Below, piece by piece: positions 1 to 6,535 of a stretch of 9,490 bases of DNA. The stretch lies in contig CAJXIT010000122.1 in NCBI GenBank assembly GCA_913054055.1, forward strand, positions 1 to 9,490, given 5' to 3'. The position numbers were made by a program, and so were the translations under genes. How positions within the stretch are numbered: the stretch's first letter is position 1; the number at the start of each line of letters is the position of its first letter. The DNA comes from an uncultured Thalassolituus sp. GTDB lineage: Bacteria; Pseudomonadota; Gammaproteobacteria; Pseudomonadales; Oceanobacteraceae. The notes under the pieces were generated by a model. The model was not told the DNA's origin. It searched no databases and saw nothing but the letters and a program-made list of their open reading frames with translations.

Positions 1-29
1 TCTTTCCCTACACGACGCTCTTCCGATCT
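1..29. other. Illumina TruSeq adapter remnant (artefact)
   Basis: These 29 bases are identical, as I remember it, to the 3' part of the Illumina TruSeq universal/read-1 adapter and end in its diagnostic GCTCTTCCGATCT. They are not genomic. Genomic sequence begins at about base 30, in the middle of the minus-strand lipoprotein gene. The window therefore starts at a contig end that was not trimmed, and any translation or homology through these bases should be ignored. Confidence 0.97.
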
Positions 30-615
30 TAGCAATTTCTTTTGCTAGTTCATCATGGGCTTTTTTAGACTGAAACTTCTGCCATAACGCTTTTTGATTA
101 TTCATAGATGTTTTAAGCGCAGTTTCATTGATCAATGAAGCGGCATTGTCATCTAGGCCAACCAATACGTATAGCGCGCCGTTAGGGCTACGACGAGTTT
201 TATAGATACGTGTACCCACTAAAGATTCGTTAGTGATTTGCTTAGTCACAGAACTGTTTACCATATCAACGGTTTCATCGTCGCCAGCACCAGTGGTTTC
301 AGCGAACTGTTTAACAAGGTTCTGAACTTGAACTTTCATCATTTGTGCAAGTTGCACACGGGCAGCCGCTGTGGCTTGCTGTTTCATGAAGTTAATACCA
401 GCGCCAGATTTATCCGCACTACCAACAGCAGAAACCGCTAGGCCTTCAATAGGCTCATCACATACCCAGCCTGGTGCTGCAACAGCAGGGGCATCTGGGA
501 AAGTACAGTCTGGAACGGCTGCTTGCTGAGAGCCACCGCCAAAACATGCAGTTAGTGATAAAGTAAGTGCGCCAATGCTTAGAACACGAGCGTTAAGAAT
601 ACGAGTAAGGGCCAT
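30..615 (-). CDS. LPP20-family lipoprotein, 3' end missing
   Basis: I read 195 codons from an ATG at 615 with no stop before the adapter junction, so the C-terminus is missing because the contig ends. The start is supported by a strong ribosome binding site, AAGGAG, six bases upstream. Residues 1-23 are a lipoprotein signal peptide with a hydrophobic stretch at 11-23 and lipobox L21-T-A-C24. The residue after Cys24 is Phe, not Asp, which favours the outer membrane. After a Gly/Ala/Pro-rich linker (25-50, including GGG at 26-28) comes an LPP20-like domain: a PGW motif at 48-50, then AVGSA at 63-67 followed by a helix rich in Ala, Arg and Gln (77-98, with ATAAARVQLA at 81-90), and a strand ALYVLVGL at 147-154. 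The family is poorly characterised; some members, as I recall FlgP, are tied to the flagellar basal body, but no flagellar gene is visible here. It diverges from a shorter relative at 693. The family call is from motif pattern only. Confidence 0.8.
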
Positions 616-692
616 CTTCTTCTCCTTGAAGGAATTTAGGGTTACAGTGGACTAACCTTAACTCTAAATACAAATTCCTGCCAGAGTGAACC
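616..692. promoter_or_regulatory. Divergent intergenic region with nested inverted repeats
   Basis: This 77-base spacer must hold the promoters of both divergent lipoprotein genes. It contains two inverted repeats. The inner one pairs 637-644 with 653-660 (GGTTA with TAACC at its core, one G-T mismatch) around an 8-base loop. The outer one pairs AGGAATTT at 630-637 with AAATTCCT at 672-679 exactly. The two are not concentric. Promoter boxes are weak in both directions: for the plus gene TAAATA at 665-670 is a possible -10, and for the minus gene TAAATT on the reverse strand near 632-637. A shared regulator binding the dyads is an inference; chance in AT-rich DNA is possible. Confidence 0.35.
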
Positions 693-1079
693 ATGAAAAA
701 TCATGCAATTTTGTCTACTTTTTTAATCTCATTGAGCGTTTTTGCGGGCTGTGCCACTCAGAATGTTTCTCAGCTGCCCAGTTGGATTGAAAACCCAAGT
801 CGCTCCCAAGCAGTAGGTAACTGCGGTGCTCATGCACTGGGTAAATATAAACAGAAAGAATGTGCCATGACACGTGCTCGCTTAGAATTAGCGGCTCGAC
901 AAGGGGTGGAAATAAAGTCCATGTCTTTGATGACAGAAAATGCAAGCAACATGGGCAGTTCCAGCACCCTGAATCAGCAAACCATTCAAGAAGTAAACAG
1001 TAAGGTTAAAGCAAGGTTGGTAGAGAGCTACCATGATAAAGGACAGGATGTGATTTGGGTGTTGATGGAGGAGAACTAG
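693..1079 (+). CDS. Short LPP20-like outer-membrane lipoprotein
   Basis: This 128-residue protein begins with a charged N-terminus (MKNH), a hydrophobic core at 5-18 and a lipobox-like FAGC with Cys20 as the lipidated residue. Phe at -3 is less usual than Leu but tolerated, and Ala at +2 favours outer-membrane sorting. The mature part resembles the product of the divergent gene at 30-615: PSW at 29-31 matches its PGW, AVG at 40-42 matches its AVG, and the Ala/Arg helix TRARLELAARQGVEI (60-74) matches its ATAAARVQLAQ helix. A final strand DVIWVLMEE sits at 119-127. Two extra cysteines, Cys44 and Cys57, could form a disulfide. It lacks the C-terminal extension seen in its neighbour. The ribosome binding site is weak (AGAG, six bases before ATG). 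It is the only plus-strand gene here and converges on tatC across a shared hairpin. Function is unknown; the LPP20 relationship is from pattern similarity. Confidence 0.78.
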   Translation: MKNHAILSTFLISLSVFAGCATQNVSQLPSWIENPSRSQAVGNCGAHALGKYKQKECAMTRARLELAARQGVEIKSMSLMTENASNMGSSSTLNQQTIQEVNSKVKARLVESYHDKGQDVIWVLMEEN

Positions 1080-1114
1080 CGATCAAACACCTTTTTAAAT
1101 GTTGGGTTAAATAC

Positions 1115-1146
1115 AAGAGGCTATGAATTTATTCATGGCCTTTTTT
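1115..1146. terminator. Rho-independent terminator, probably bidirectional
   Basis: AGGCTATGAAT at 1118-1128 pairs with ATTCATGGCCT at 1131-1141 with a single G-U wobble, and weaker A-U and G-U pairs extend the stem to 1115-1144. On the plus strand a run of six T (1141-1146) follows, which is the standard form and ends the lipoprotein transcript. On the minus strand the same stem lies just after the tatC stop and is followed by TCTTGTATTT, a poorer U-tract. Termination of tatC is therefore plausible but weaker. Confidence 0.85.
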
Positions 1147-1924
1147 ATGCGTCTTCTGGTGATGTATTTGCTTCAGGGGCTTTTTTCTTAATGATGCGCC
1201 CAAAGAAAATGCCTGCTTCAAATAACAGGTACATAGGCAAGGCTAATATGGTTTGGCTAATCACATCAGGTGGTGTGACCAGCATACCAACGACAAAACA
1301 GCCCACAAAAATATAAGGGCGCTTCTCGCAAAGGCTTTCTACCGTTGTCGCCCCTGACATAATCAGCAACAGGGTGGCAATTGGGATTTCAAACGCGAGA
1401 CCAAAGGCAAAAAATATCTTAAGTATAAAGTTTAAAATATTATTAATGTCAGGTAAAAAGTTAACGCCTTCTGGGCCGATGGCGGTGAAAAAGCCAAATA
1501 CCAGTGGCAAAACAATGAAGTAGGCAAAGGCTACTCCAACATAAAATAAAATAATGCTACTCATTAATAAAGGAATGGCTAAGCGCTTTTCACTTTTATA
1601 TAAACCCGGAGCAATGAACCCCCAAGCTTGATGCAAGATAAAAGGAATGGTTAAAAATATTGCGCTGAATAGGGTCAGTTTAAACGGCACTAAAAAGGGT
1701 GACGCGACACCCGTAGCGATCATGCTAGAGTTTTCAGGCAATAAAACTTCTAATGGCTTGGATAGCAGAAGATACAGTTCATTTGAGAAACTGTACAAAG
1801 CAACAAACACAACCAAGATATATAGCATAACCTTAAGCAGGCGGTTACGCAGTTCGATCAGGTGACTAATCAACGGCTGTTCCATTTGCATTTGGGCTTG
1901 TTCTTGTTTGCTTTTTTTGGCCAT
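1145..1924 (-). CDS. tatC: Sec-independent protein translocase TatC
   Basis: TatC is the polytopic core of the twin-arginine translocase. With TatB it forms the receptor that recognises the RR signal peptide of folded precursors at the inner membrane. The 259-residue protein matches E. coli TatC (258 residues) along its length and has about six membrane segments. Conserved landmarks are HLIELR at 21-26, with Glu24 and Arg26 in the signal-peptide site, SMIAT at 67-71, ASPF at 74-77, FIAPGLY at 103-109, Glu112 (equivalent of E. coli Glu103), FAYF in the fourth segment and VTPPD in the last periplasmic loop. The N-terminus is about nine residues longer than in E. coli and rich in Gln and Met (QAQMQMEQ); Met12 or Met14 would be alternative starts, but neither has a better ribosome binding site. 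It starts four bases after the tatB stop, which suggests translational coupling, and it is last in the hisE-hinT-tatABC unit. Confidence 0.98.
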   Translation of the reverse strand: MAKKSKQEQAQMQMEQPLISHLIELRNRLLKVMLYILVVFVALYSFSNELYLLLSKPLEVLLPENSSMIATGVASPFLVPFKLTLFSAIFLTIPFILHQAWGFIAPGLYKSEKRLAIPLLMSSIILFYVGVAFAYFIVLPLVFGFFTAIGPEGVNFLPDINNILNFILKIFFAFGLAFEIPIATLLLIMSGATTVESLCEKRPYIFVGCFVVGMLVTPPDVISQTILALPMYLLFEAGIFFGRIIKKKAPEANTSPEDA

Positions 1925-1928
1925 GAAA

Positions 1929-2327
1929 CTACTTAGGTTCTTTTATGTCTTGATGAGCGGATGAATCAACCTGGGTGTTGTCTAAGATGCTATTTTCAAC
2001 TTCATGATCTTGATGATGGTCACCAAATTCTTTAAAGCTGTGTGCATCTGACTCGCCATTGGCCAGTTTATCTAAGGCTTCGGCTTCTTCTTTTTGCTTG
2101 AGTTCGTCTTCGCTTAAATAACTGTGCATTGGGTCTTCCAGCTTTTCGCGAATTTCTTGATTTCGAACTTCTTGTTCAATTTCCTGCTGAATACCGCTCA
2201 TGGTGCGACGGATTTTTCCAATCAATAAACCAACCGTTCGGGCTGCTTTTGGTAAGCGCTCTGGGCCTAAAATAATTAATCCCAGTACGCCAATTACCAT
2301 CAGTTCGGCAAAGCCAATATCAAACAT
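1929..2327 (-). CDS. tatB: Sec-independent protein translocase TatB
   Basis: TatB binds TatC and helps form the substrate-receptor complex of the Tat pathway. The sequence opens with MFDIGFAEL, the classic TatB start with the conserved polar Glu8 in the membrane helix (about 5-20), followed by the hinge GPERLP (21-26) and an amphipathic helix rich in Arg, Lys and Glu (27-65). The GPERLP hinge separates it from TatA, which has FGTKKL. At 132 residues it is of ordinary length. The tail after about residue 66 is acidic with a His cluster (His96, 104, 105, 108, 125) and probably disordered; this region is variable in the family. The gene lies 16 bp after tatA and 4 bp before tatC. Its ribosome binding site is weak (AGGCG well upstream), consistent with dependence on upstream translation. 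Confidence 0.97.
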   Translation of the reverse strand: MFDIGFAELMVIGVLGLIILGPERLPKAARTVGLLIGKIRRTMSGIQQEIEQEVRNQEIREKLEDPMHSYLSEDELKQKEEAEALDKLANGESDAHSFKEFGDHHQDHEVENSILDNTQVDSSAHQDIKEPK

Positions 2328-2343
2328 GAATTACAACGCCTGA

Positions 2344-2571
2344 TTATTTAGTTTCGTCTTTGTCTTTTACTGATTCTGAAAACTGAGCATCTTTTGCTTT
2401 GTCTTCCAGTTGGTCAGCGGCTTTTTTTTCATCTTCGTTAATGGCTTTTTTGAAGCCTTTCACAGCACCTCCAAGATCACCACCAAGGGTGCGAAGTTTT
2501 TTAGTGCCAAAGATTAAGATTACAACAACTAAGATGATGATAAGTTGCCAAATACTGATTCCACCTAACAT
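2344..2571 (-). CDS. tatA: Sec-independent protein translocase TatA
   Basis: TatA oligomers form the transport-active element of the twin-arginine translocase after recruitment to TatBC. The 75-residue protein has the expected plan: N-terminal GGISIWQL at 3-10, one hydrophobic helix to about residue 21, the FGTKKL hinge at 21-26, an amphipathic helix with the conserved GFKKA motif at 39-43, and a charged Lys/Asp/Glu tail. It is close to E. coli TatA, with one extra Leu after the initiator Met. GGAG lies eight bases before the ATG. Only one TatA/E-type gene is present. The spacer to hinT is 47 bp; I see no convincing separate promoter in it, so tatABC is probably transcribed with hisE and hinT. 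Confidence 0.97.
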   Translation of the reverse strand: MLGGISIWQLIIILVVVILIFGTKKLRTLGGDLGGAVKGFKKAINEDEKKAADQLEDKAKDAQFSESVKDKDETK

Positions 2572-2618
2572 AGCGATCTCCTATTAAATGCTTTCGGTTT
2601 ACGTGTGTTTAGCACGTG

Positions 2619-2951
2619 TTAAAAACCAGGCAGTTTCGTGCCCGCTAATATATGCCAATGCATATGAAATACTTCTTGTCCCCCTTGCTCACCATTATTG
2701 GTAATCAAGCGGTAGCCTTCTAGTTTTTCTTGTTGAGCGATACTGTTCACTGTTTTTAGCAGTTTAGAGACCGTATCCCATTGATCGCCCTTAACACTCA
2801 TTAAATTAACTATATGTTGCTTAGGAATAACCAATAGATGGGTATCCGCTTTAGGGTCAATATCATGAAAGGCAAGCACATGCTCGTCTTCATAAACTTT
2901 ATTGCAAGGTATATCACCTTGAACAATTTTGCAGAAAATACAATCTGTCAC
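2619..2951 (-). CDS. hinT: HIT-family nucleotide hydrolase (HinT-like)
   Basis: Histidine-triad proteins of the HINT branch hydrolyse adenosine and guanosine phosphoramidates and related AMP-lysine conjugates in the cytoplasm. The 110-residue length fits HinT. The triad appears as HMHWH with His96, His98 and His100 near the C-terminus, preceded by the GGQEVFH segment. The N-terminus has CIFCKI with Cys4 and Cys7, a possible metal site common in bacterial members, followed by the family's GDIPCNKVYED and HLLVIPKQHI segments. The start codon is GTG at 2949-2951 with an AGG about six to seven bases upstream; no in-frame ATG gives the conserved N-terminus. The gene sits between hisE (27 bp upstream) and tatA, where hisI-hisE-tatA is the order familiar in Pseudomonas. 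The physiological substrate here is unknown. Confidence 0.93.
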   Translation of the reverse strand: MTDCIFCKIVQGDIPCNKVYEDEHVLAFHDIDPKADTHLLVIPKQHIVNLMSVKGDQWDTVSKLLKTVNSIAQQEKLEGYRLITNNGEQGGQEVFHMHWHILAGTKLPGF

Positions 2952-2978
2952 AAAAAACCTATCTATCTCAGTTAATCT

Positions 2979-3308
2979 TTATTTACTGCGATTGGCTTTT
3001 TCTTCTAAGCCTGACAAATTAAAACGGCACTTCAGCTCTTCTAATACTACTTGAGGGTCTTCCCCAAGATCAGCCAGCATGACCATAGTATGGAACCAAA
3101 GGTCTGCTGTTTCATAAATCACATCTTTATTATCGCCAGACACTTTTGCATCTTTTGCCGCGATAATGGCTTCGGTGGCTTCTTCGCCTACCTTTTCTAG
3201 AATCTTATTTAGGCCTTTGTGGTACAGACTGGCTACGTAAGAGCTATCCGCTTCAGCAGACTTGCGTTCTTCTAGAATTTGACCCAGTTGGGCAATTACT
3301 TCACTCAT
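2979..3308 (-). CDS. hisE: Phosphoribosyl-ATP pyrophosphatase HisE
   Basis: HisE converts phosphoribosyl-ATP to phosphoribosyl-AMP and pyrophosphate, the second step of histidine biosynthesis. The 109-residue protein is a stand-alone HisE with the all-alpha MazG-like fold. The metal-binding helix KVGEEATE at 39-46 provides the paired acidic residues, and YETADLWFH at 65-73 is the second conserved helix with Glu66 and Asp69. The start has a good ribosome binding site, AAGGA, seven bases before the ATG. In many proteobacteria hisI (phosphoribosyl-AMP cyclohydrolase) is fused to or adjacent to hisE. Here the 129 bp to ubiB hold no hisI, so that step must be encoded elsewhere. It is the first gene behind the promoter candidate at 3368-3404. 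Confidence 0.95.
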   Translation of the reverse strand: MSEVIAQLGQILEERKSAEADSSYVASLYHKGLNKILEKVGEEATEAIIAAKDAKVSGDNKDVIYETADLWFHTMVMLADLGEDPQVVLEELKCRFNLSGLEEKANRSK

Positions 3309-3367
3309 TGTGAATCCTTAACGCTTTTCGGTATATAGGCTGAATTATATAAATAGATCCACCTAAC

Positions 3368-3404
3368 ATTATAGATTATACGTGACACCCTATGTATCTG
3401 CTAA
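3368..3404 (-). promoter_or_regulatory. Sigma-70 promoter candidate for hisE-hinT-tatABC
   Basis: On the minus strand a -35 box TTAGCA (3399-3404, four of six to consensus) lies 18 bases before a perfect -10 box TATAAT (3375-3380). A second perfect TATAAT follows immediately at 3368-3373. The predicted transcript would begin about 55-60 bases before the hisE ATG. An imperfect dyad overlaps the -35 region: GTGAC at 3382-3386 with GTCAC at 3416-3420, and CCTA at 3389-3392 with TAGG at 3408-3411. The dyad could be an operator or an RNA hairpin in ubiB read-through transcripts. Boxes were found by eye. Confidence 0.6.
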
Positions 3405-3437
3405 TAGTAGGTTCCGTCACAGACGCCCTGTATGCAG

Positions 3438-5069
3438 TTAGCCTCGCACTAACATCCAAGCAATGCCCAGTACAATGAGGGATATACTGGCATCAAAGCT
3501 CCATAGATAGGGTGTATGCAAGCCAACAAGGCCTAAAGCGCTCACAATGATGCCCACGGCCCTATGCTTTTTGCGGTCAGCTTGTTTGATCACCTCAGAC
3601 TTCAGTGACTGGATTTCAGCCTGTAAATTGGCTTGTTGCTCTGGGTATTTTTCTAAGTTAATCAGGGTAGTACGAATTTGCTCAGGCATTTTAGGCGCAT
3701 GAGCTATCCAAGCAGGCGCTTGGCGCTTAAGCTCTTTCCAAATGGCCGCTGGGCCGACACGGTTGTTCATCCATTGTTCTAAATAGGGTTTGGCCGTGTT
3801 CCATAGGTCTAGCTGTGGATAAAGTTGACGGCCTAAGCCCTCAATATTCAATAAGGTTTTTTGCAGCAATACTAATTGGGGTTGTACTTCCATGTTAAAG
3901 CGGCGTGCGGTTTGAAATAAGCGCAGCAGCAATTGGCCAAAGCTGATTTCAGCAAGGGGTTTTTCAAAAATGGGTTCACACACACTGCGAATGGCCGCTT
4001 CAAATTCATTCACCTTGGTGCCACTGCCTACCCAGCCACTTTCCACATGTAGACGTGCCACTTCGTGATAGTCCTGATTGAAAAAGGCTAACAGGTTGCG
4101 GGCTAAATAATCTTGGTCGGTTTCGCTTAGGGTGCCCACAATACCGCAATCTATGGCAATGTACTGTGGGGTTTCAGGGTTGTTGTGGGCCACAAAAATG
4201 TTGCCCGGATGCATGTCCGCATGAAAAAAGCTGTCACGGAATACCTGGCGGAAAAAGATTTCAACGCCGCGCTCTGCCAATACTTTCATATTGGTGCCGC
4301 GCTCTTCTAGTTGTTTGATGTCGCCAATGGGGGTGCCATAAATGCGTTCCATCACCATGACGTTTTTACGGCAATAATCCCAATGTACTTCAGGTACGTA
4401 AAGCAGCTCACTGTCATTAAAATTACGTTTTAATTGACTGGCATTGGCCGCTTCGGCCATTAAATCTAGCTCACCATAAATAGTGTGCTCGTAGTCTTCA
4501 ATGACTTCGACAGGCTTTAGGCGCTCACCGTCTTGCGCGTATTTTTGCATAAGCTTAGCGGCCACCATCATTAATTTGATGTCTTTATAGATGGTGCGCT
4601 GAATATTGGGGCGAATGACTTTGACCACCACGTCGCTGTCATCGTGCAACGTGGCAGTGTGTACTTGAGCAATGGAGGCGCTTGCCAAAGGTGTGGCATC
4701 AAAGTCTTTGAATAAGCGTTCAACATTGTCATCTAAAGAAGACTCAATAATTTTGATGGCCACTTTTTCAGAGAACGGCGGCACCTTGTCTTGTAGTTTG
4801 GCTAATTCAACAGCCAGCGGCTCACTTAATAAATCTTTACGGGTCGACAGCAGTTGGCCCAATTTAATAAAAATAGGCCCAAGGGCCACTAAGGCAAGGC
4901 GCAGGCGCTTTTCCTTCGGAATACGCTTGGGGAGAGGGTTTAAACGCCATGGTGCTAAGTAAAATGCCAAACGTAAATACCAAGGCAAATAAGCAACGGG
5001 CACAAAGTCGTCTAAGCGATATTTGCTAAAAATATACAGAATGGTGATTAGACGGCGTAGTTGAATCAT
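3438..5069 (-). CDS. ubiB: Ubiquinone biosynthesis atypical kinase/ATPase UbiB
   Basis: UbiB is the ADCK/COQ8-type atypical kinase-like ATPase required for ubiquinone production; it is thought to help extract or present lipid precursors to the membrane-associated Ubi enzymes. The 543-residue protein matches E. coli UbiB closely. Family signatures are KLGQ at 69-72 (the KxGQ motif), the Ala-rich nucleotide loop LASASIAQVH at 128-137 in place of a Gly-rich P-loop, the VVVKV lysine (Lys150), the catalytic loop HADMHPGN at 283-290 with Asp285, and the metal-binding IDCG at 306-309 with Asp307. Two C-terminal hydrophobic helices at about 498-518 and 522-541 anchor it in the inner membrane. The gap to ubiJ is 28 bp and the ribosome binding site is modest (AGG). 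No strong hairpin follows the stop, so read-through into hisE is possible. Confidence 0.98.
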   Translation of the reverse strand: MIQLRRLITILYIFSKYRLDDFVPVAYLPWYLRLAFYLAPWRLNPLPKRIPKEKRLRLALVALGPIFIKLGQLLSTRKDLLSEPLAVELAKLQDKVPPFSEKVAIKIIESSLDDNVERLFKDFDATPLASASIAQVHTATLHDDSDVVVKVIRPNIQRTIYKDIKLMMVAAKLMQKYAQDGERLKPVEVIEDYEHTIYGELDLMAEAANASQLKRNFNDSELLYVPEVHWDYCRKNVMVMERIYGTPIGDIKQLEERGTNMKVLAERGVEIFFRQVFRDSFFHADMHPGNIFVAHNNPETPQYIAIDCGIVGTLSETDQDYLARNLLAFFNQDYHEVARLHVESGWVGSGTKVNEFEAAIRSVCEPIFEKPLAEISFGQLLLRLFQTARRFNMEVQPQLVLLQKTLLNIEGLGRQLYPQLDLWNTAKPYLEQWMNNRVGPAAIWKELKRQAPAWIAHAPKMPEQIRTTLINLEKYPEQQANLQAEIQSLKSEVIKQADRKKHRAVGIIVSALGLVGLHTPYLWSFDASISLIVLGIAWMLVRG

Positions 5070-5097
5070 GAAATAGGGTTTACCTAATGTTTTTATT

Positions 5098-5721
5098 TTA
5101 ATTTGAAATGGACAAAGCTTGCTTTAAACGCTGAATACGCGCTTCTAAACGTTCGGTGTCCATTTTAATTTTTTGAATATCAGCAAAGCGTGATTCACCT
5201 TCTAATGTGTGAGGGGCTAGCTGTAATTCATCTCGCACATATTCAACAGAATCTTGCTTTAATTTACTGCCTGTATGTTTAAACCAAGCAGAAATGCTTC
5301 TTAAATTTTTGCCAATTATGTGGGCTGCAACTGGACCCGTAAGCTCAGCAATCATGGCTTCAAAGTCCACATCTAAATCACTCATGACATCGGCTAATGA
5401 TAAAGCCAATTGGCTTGAGCCTTGAATCTGAATGTCACTTTGCATTAAAGCGGCTTGCTTATCTTCATTGCGTGCCAGATTGATGAAGGCTGATACTGGC
5501 CCGGTTAAAGCGGCTTCGGCGTCATTTTCATAATGATTTAATAACTGAACGCCATTTAAAAAACGCACGTAAATTGAAAACGTCGGCTTTTCAAAGTGAA
5601 TGGCCAGTACCTTAGGTGACAGTGCTGATAGTTTAGCTTGCGTGGCGGGGTCAAATTTTAACGCTTTGTTAATGGCGCTTTCTGCACTGGCTAAACCCGC
5701 TTGAATGATGGTGCTATCCAT
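5098..5721 (-). CDS. ubiJ: Ubiquinone biosynthesis accessory factor UbiJ (SCP2 domain)
   Basis: UbiJ is a non-catalytic lipid-binding partner of UbiK in the soluble Ubi metabolon and is needed for aerobic ubiquinone synthesis. The 207-residue length and position between ubiE and ubiB are typical. The N-terminal part (about 15-115) reads as an SCP2-like sterol-carrier domain with the family's IHFEKPTFSIYV strand at 41-52, the acidic/Ala pattern ENDAEAALTG at 65-74, and DIQIQGSSQLALSLADV at 95-111. The C-terminus (about 180-205) is a heptad-like helix rich in Arg, Leu and Glu, which probably forms a coiled coil with UbiK. The ATG has GGAG seven bases upstream and lies 18 bp after ubiE, so the two genes are almost certainly cotranscribed. 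Sequence conservation is weaker than for ubiE or ubiB; context carries part of the call. Confidence 0.93.
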   Translation of the reverse strand: MDSTIIQAGLASAESAINKALKFDPATQAKLSALSPKVLAIHFEKPTFSIYVRFLNGVQLLNHYENDAEAALTGPVSAFINLARNEDKQAALMQSDIQIQGSSQLALSLADVMSDLDVDFEAMIAELTGPVAAHIIGKNLRSISAWFKHTGSKLKQDSVEYVRDELQLAPHTLEGESRFADIQKIKMDTERLEARIQRLKQALSISN

Positions 5722-5739
5722 TCTTTTACTCCAAGCCGG

Positions 5740-6516
5740 TTAGGCTTTAATGCCTTTGTGCAAGGCCACAATACCACCGGTTAAATTATGGTATTCGCAG
5801 TTGGCAAATCCCGCATCTTGAAACATGCCTTTTAGGGTTTCTTGATCTGGGTGCATACGGATGGATTCGGCTAAGTAGCGGTAGCTATCAGCGTCGTTAG
5901 TGATTAGCTTACCCATCATTGGTAAAGCGCTAAAGCTGTACACATCGTACATTTTGCTCAGTAGTGGATTTTTAGTTTTAGAAAATTCCAATACCAATAA
6001 GCGGCCACCGGGTTTTAATACGCGGTTAAATTCAGCAAGGGCGTTTTCTTTCTTGGTGACGTTACGTAGGCCAAAGGCCATGGTGATCACGTTAAAGCTA
6101 TTATCAGCAAAAGGCAGGGACTCAGCATTGGCTTGTACCACTTCAATATTGCCACTGTAGCCTTTATCTAATAAACGATCGCGCCCCACTTTTAGCATAG
6201 AGTCGTTTATGTCGGCCAATACCACTTTGCCTTCAGGGCCCACAAGGTCGCTGAACTTCATGGTTAAATCGCCGGTACCACCGGCAATATCCAGCACCTT
6301 GTCACCTTTGCGCACACCCGTGAATTCCATGGTGAAACGCTTCCATAGGCGGTGGATACCAAATGACATAAGATCGTTCATGATGTCGTATTTAGCGGCG
6401 ACGCTGTGGAACACTTCTGCTACTTTTTCTTGTTTCTCTGCGGTATTCACCGTCTCGTAGCCAAAGTGGGTGGTGTTTTGATCAGCCTGTTGAGTGTGCT
6501 TTGTGCTGTCGGACAT
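5740..6516 (-). CDS. ubiE: Ubiquinone/menaquinone C-methyltransferase UbiE
   Basis: UbiE is the SAM-dependent class I methyltransferase that C-methylates the benzoquinol ring in ubiquinone synthesis, and demethylmenaquinol where menaquinone is made. The 258-residue protein aligns with E. coli UbiE (251 residues). Landmarks are FHSVAAKYDIMND at 36-48 followed by LMSFGIHRLWK to 59, SAM motif I VLDIAGGTGDLT at 74-85, ADIN at 101-104 for the ribose hydroxyls, AFGLRNV at 147-153, RVLKPGGRLLVLEF at 165-178, and ESIRMHPDQ, an UbiE signature, in the C-terminal part. The N-terminal 16 residues are polar and variable. The ribosome binding site is weak (AGGC). It is the first gene of ubiE-ubiJ-ubiB and has a 128-base leader with an inverted repeat at 6536-6559. 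Confidence 0.98.
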   Translation of the reverse strand: MSDSTKHTQQADQNTTHFGYETVNTAEKQEKVAEVFHSVAAKYDIMNDLMSFGIHRLWKRFTMEFTGVRKGDKVLDIAGGTGDLTMKFSDLVGPEGKVVLADINDSMLKVGRDRLLDKGYSGNIEVVQANAESLPFADNSFNVITMAFGLRNVTKKENALAEFNRVLKPGGRLLVLEFSKTKNPLLSKMYDVYSFSALPMMGKLITNDADSYRYLAESIRMHPDQETLKGMFQDAGFANCEYHNLTGGIVALHKGIKA

Positions 6517-6535
6517 ATAAGTGCCTGAATCGAAT

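Noticed and set aside
238..441. 67-codon plus-strand reading frame
   Set aside because: It is antisense to the minus-strand lipoprotein gene, which has a ribosome binding site, signal peptide and lipobox; the plus-strand product resembles no known family.
2572..2618. Possible separate promoter and hairpin before tatA
   Set aside because: A 5-bp stem (ACGTG with CACGT) is present but there is no T-run, and no acceptable -35/-10 pair; cotranscription from hisE is simpler.
4672..4962. 96-codon plus-strand reading frame
   Set aside because: It is a shadow of the ubiB kinase-like core on the opposite strand; no ribosome binding site or family resemblance.
5900..6460. Two plus-strand reading frames opposite ubiE
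   Set aside because: Both are antisense to highly conserved UbiE motifs and have no coding features of their own.
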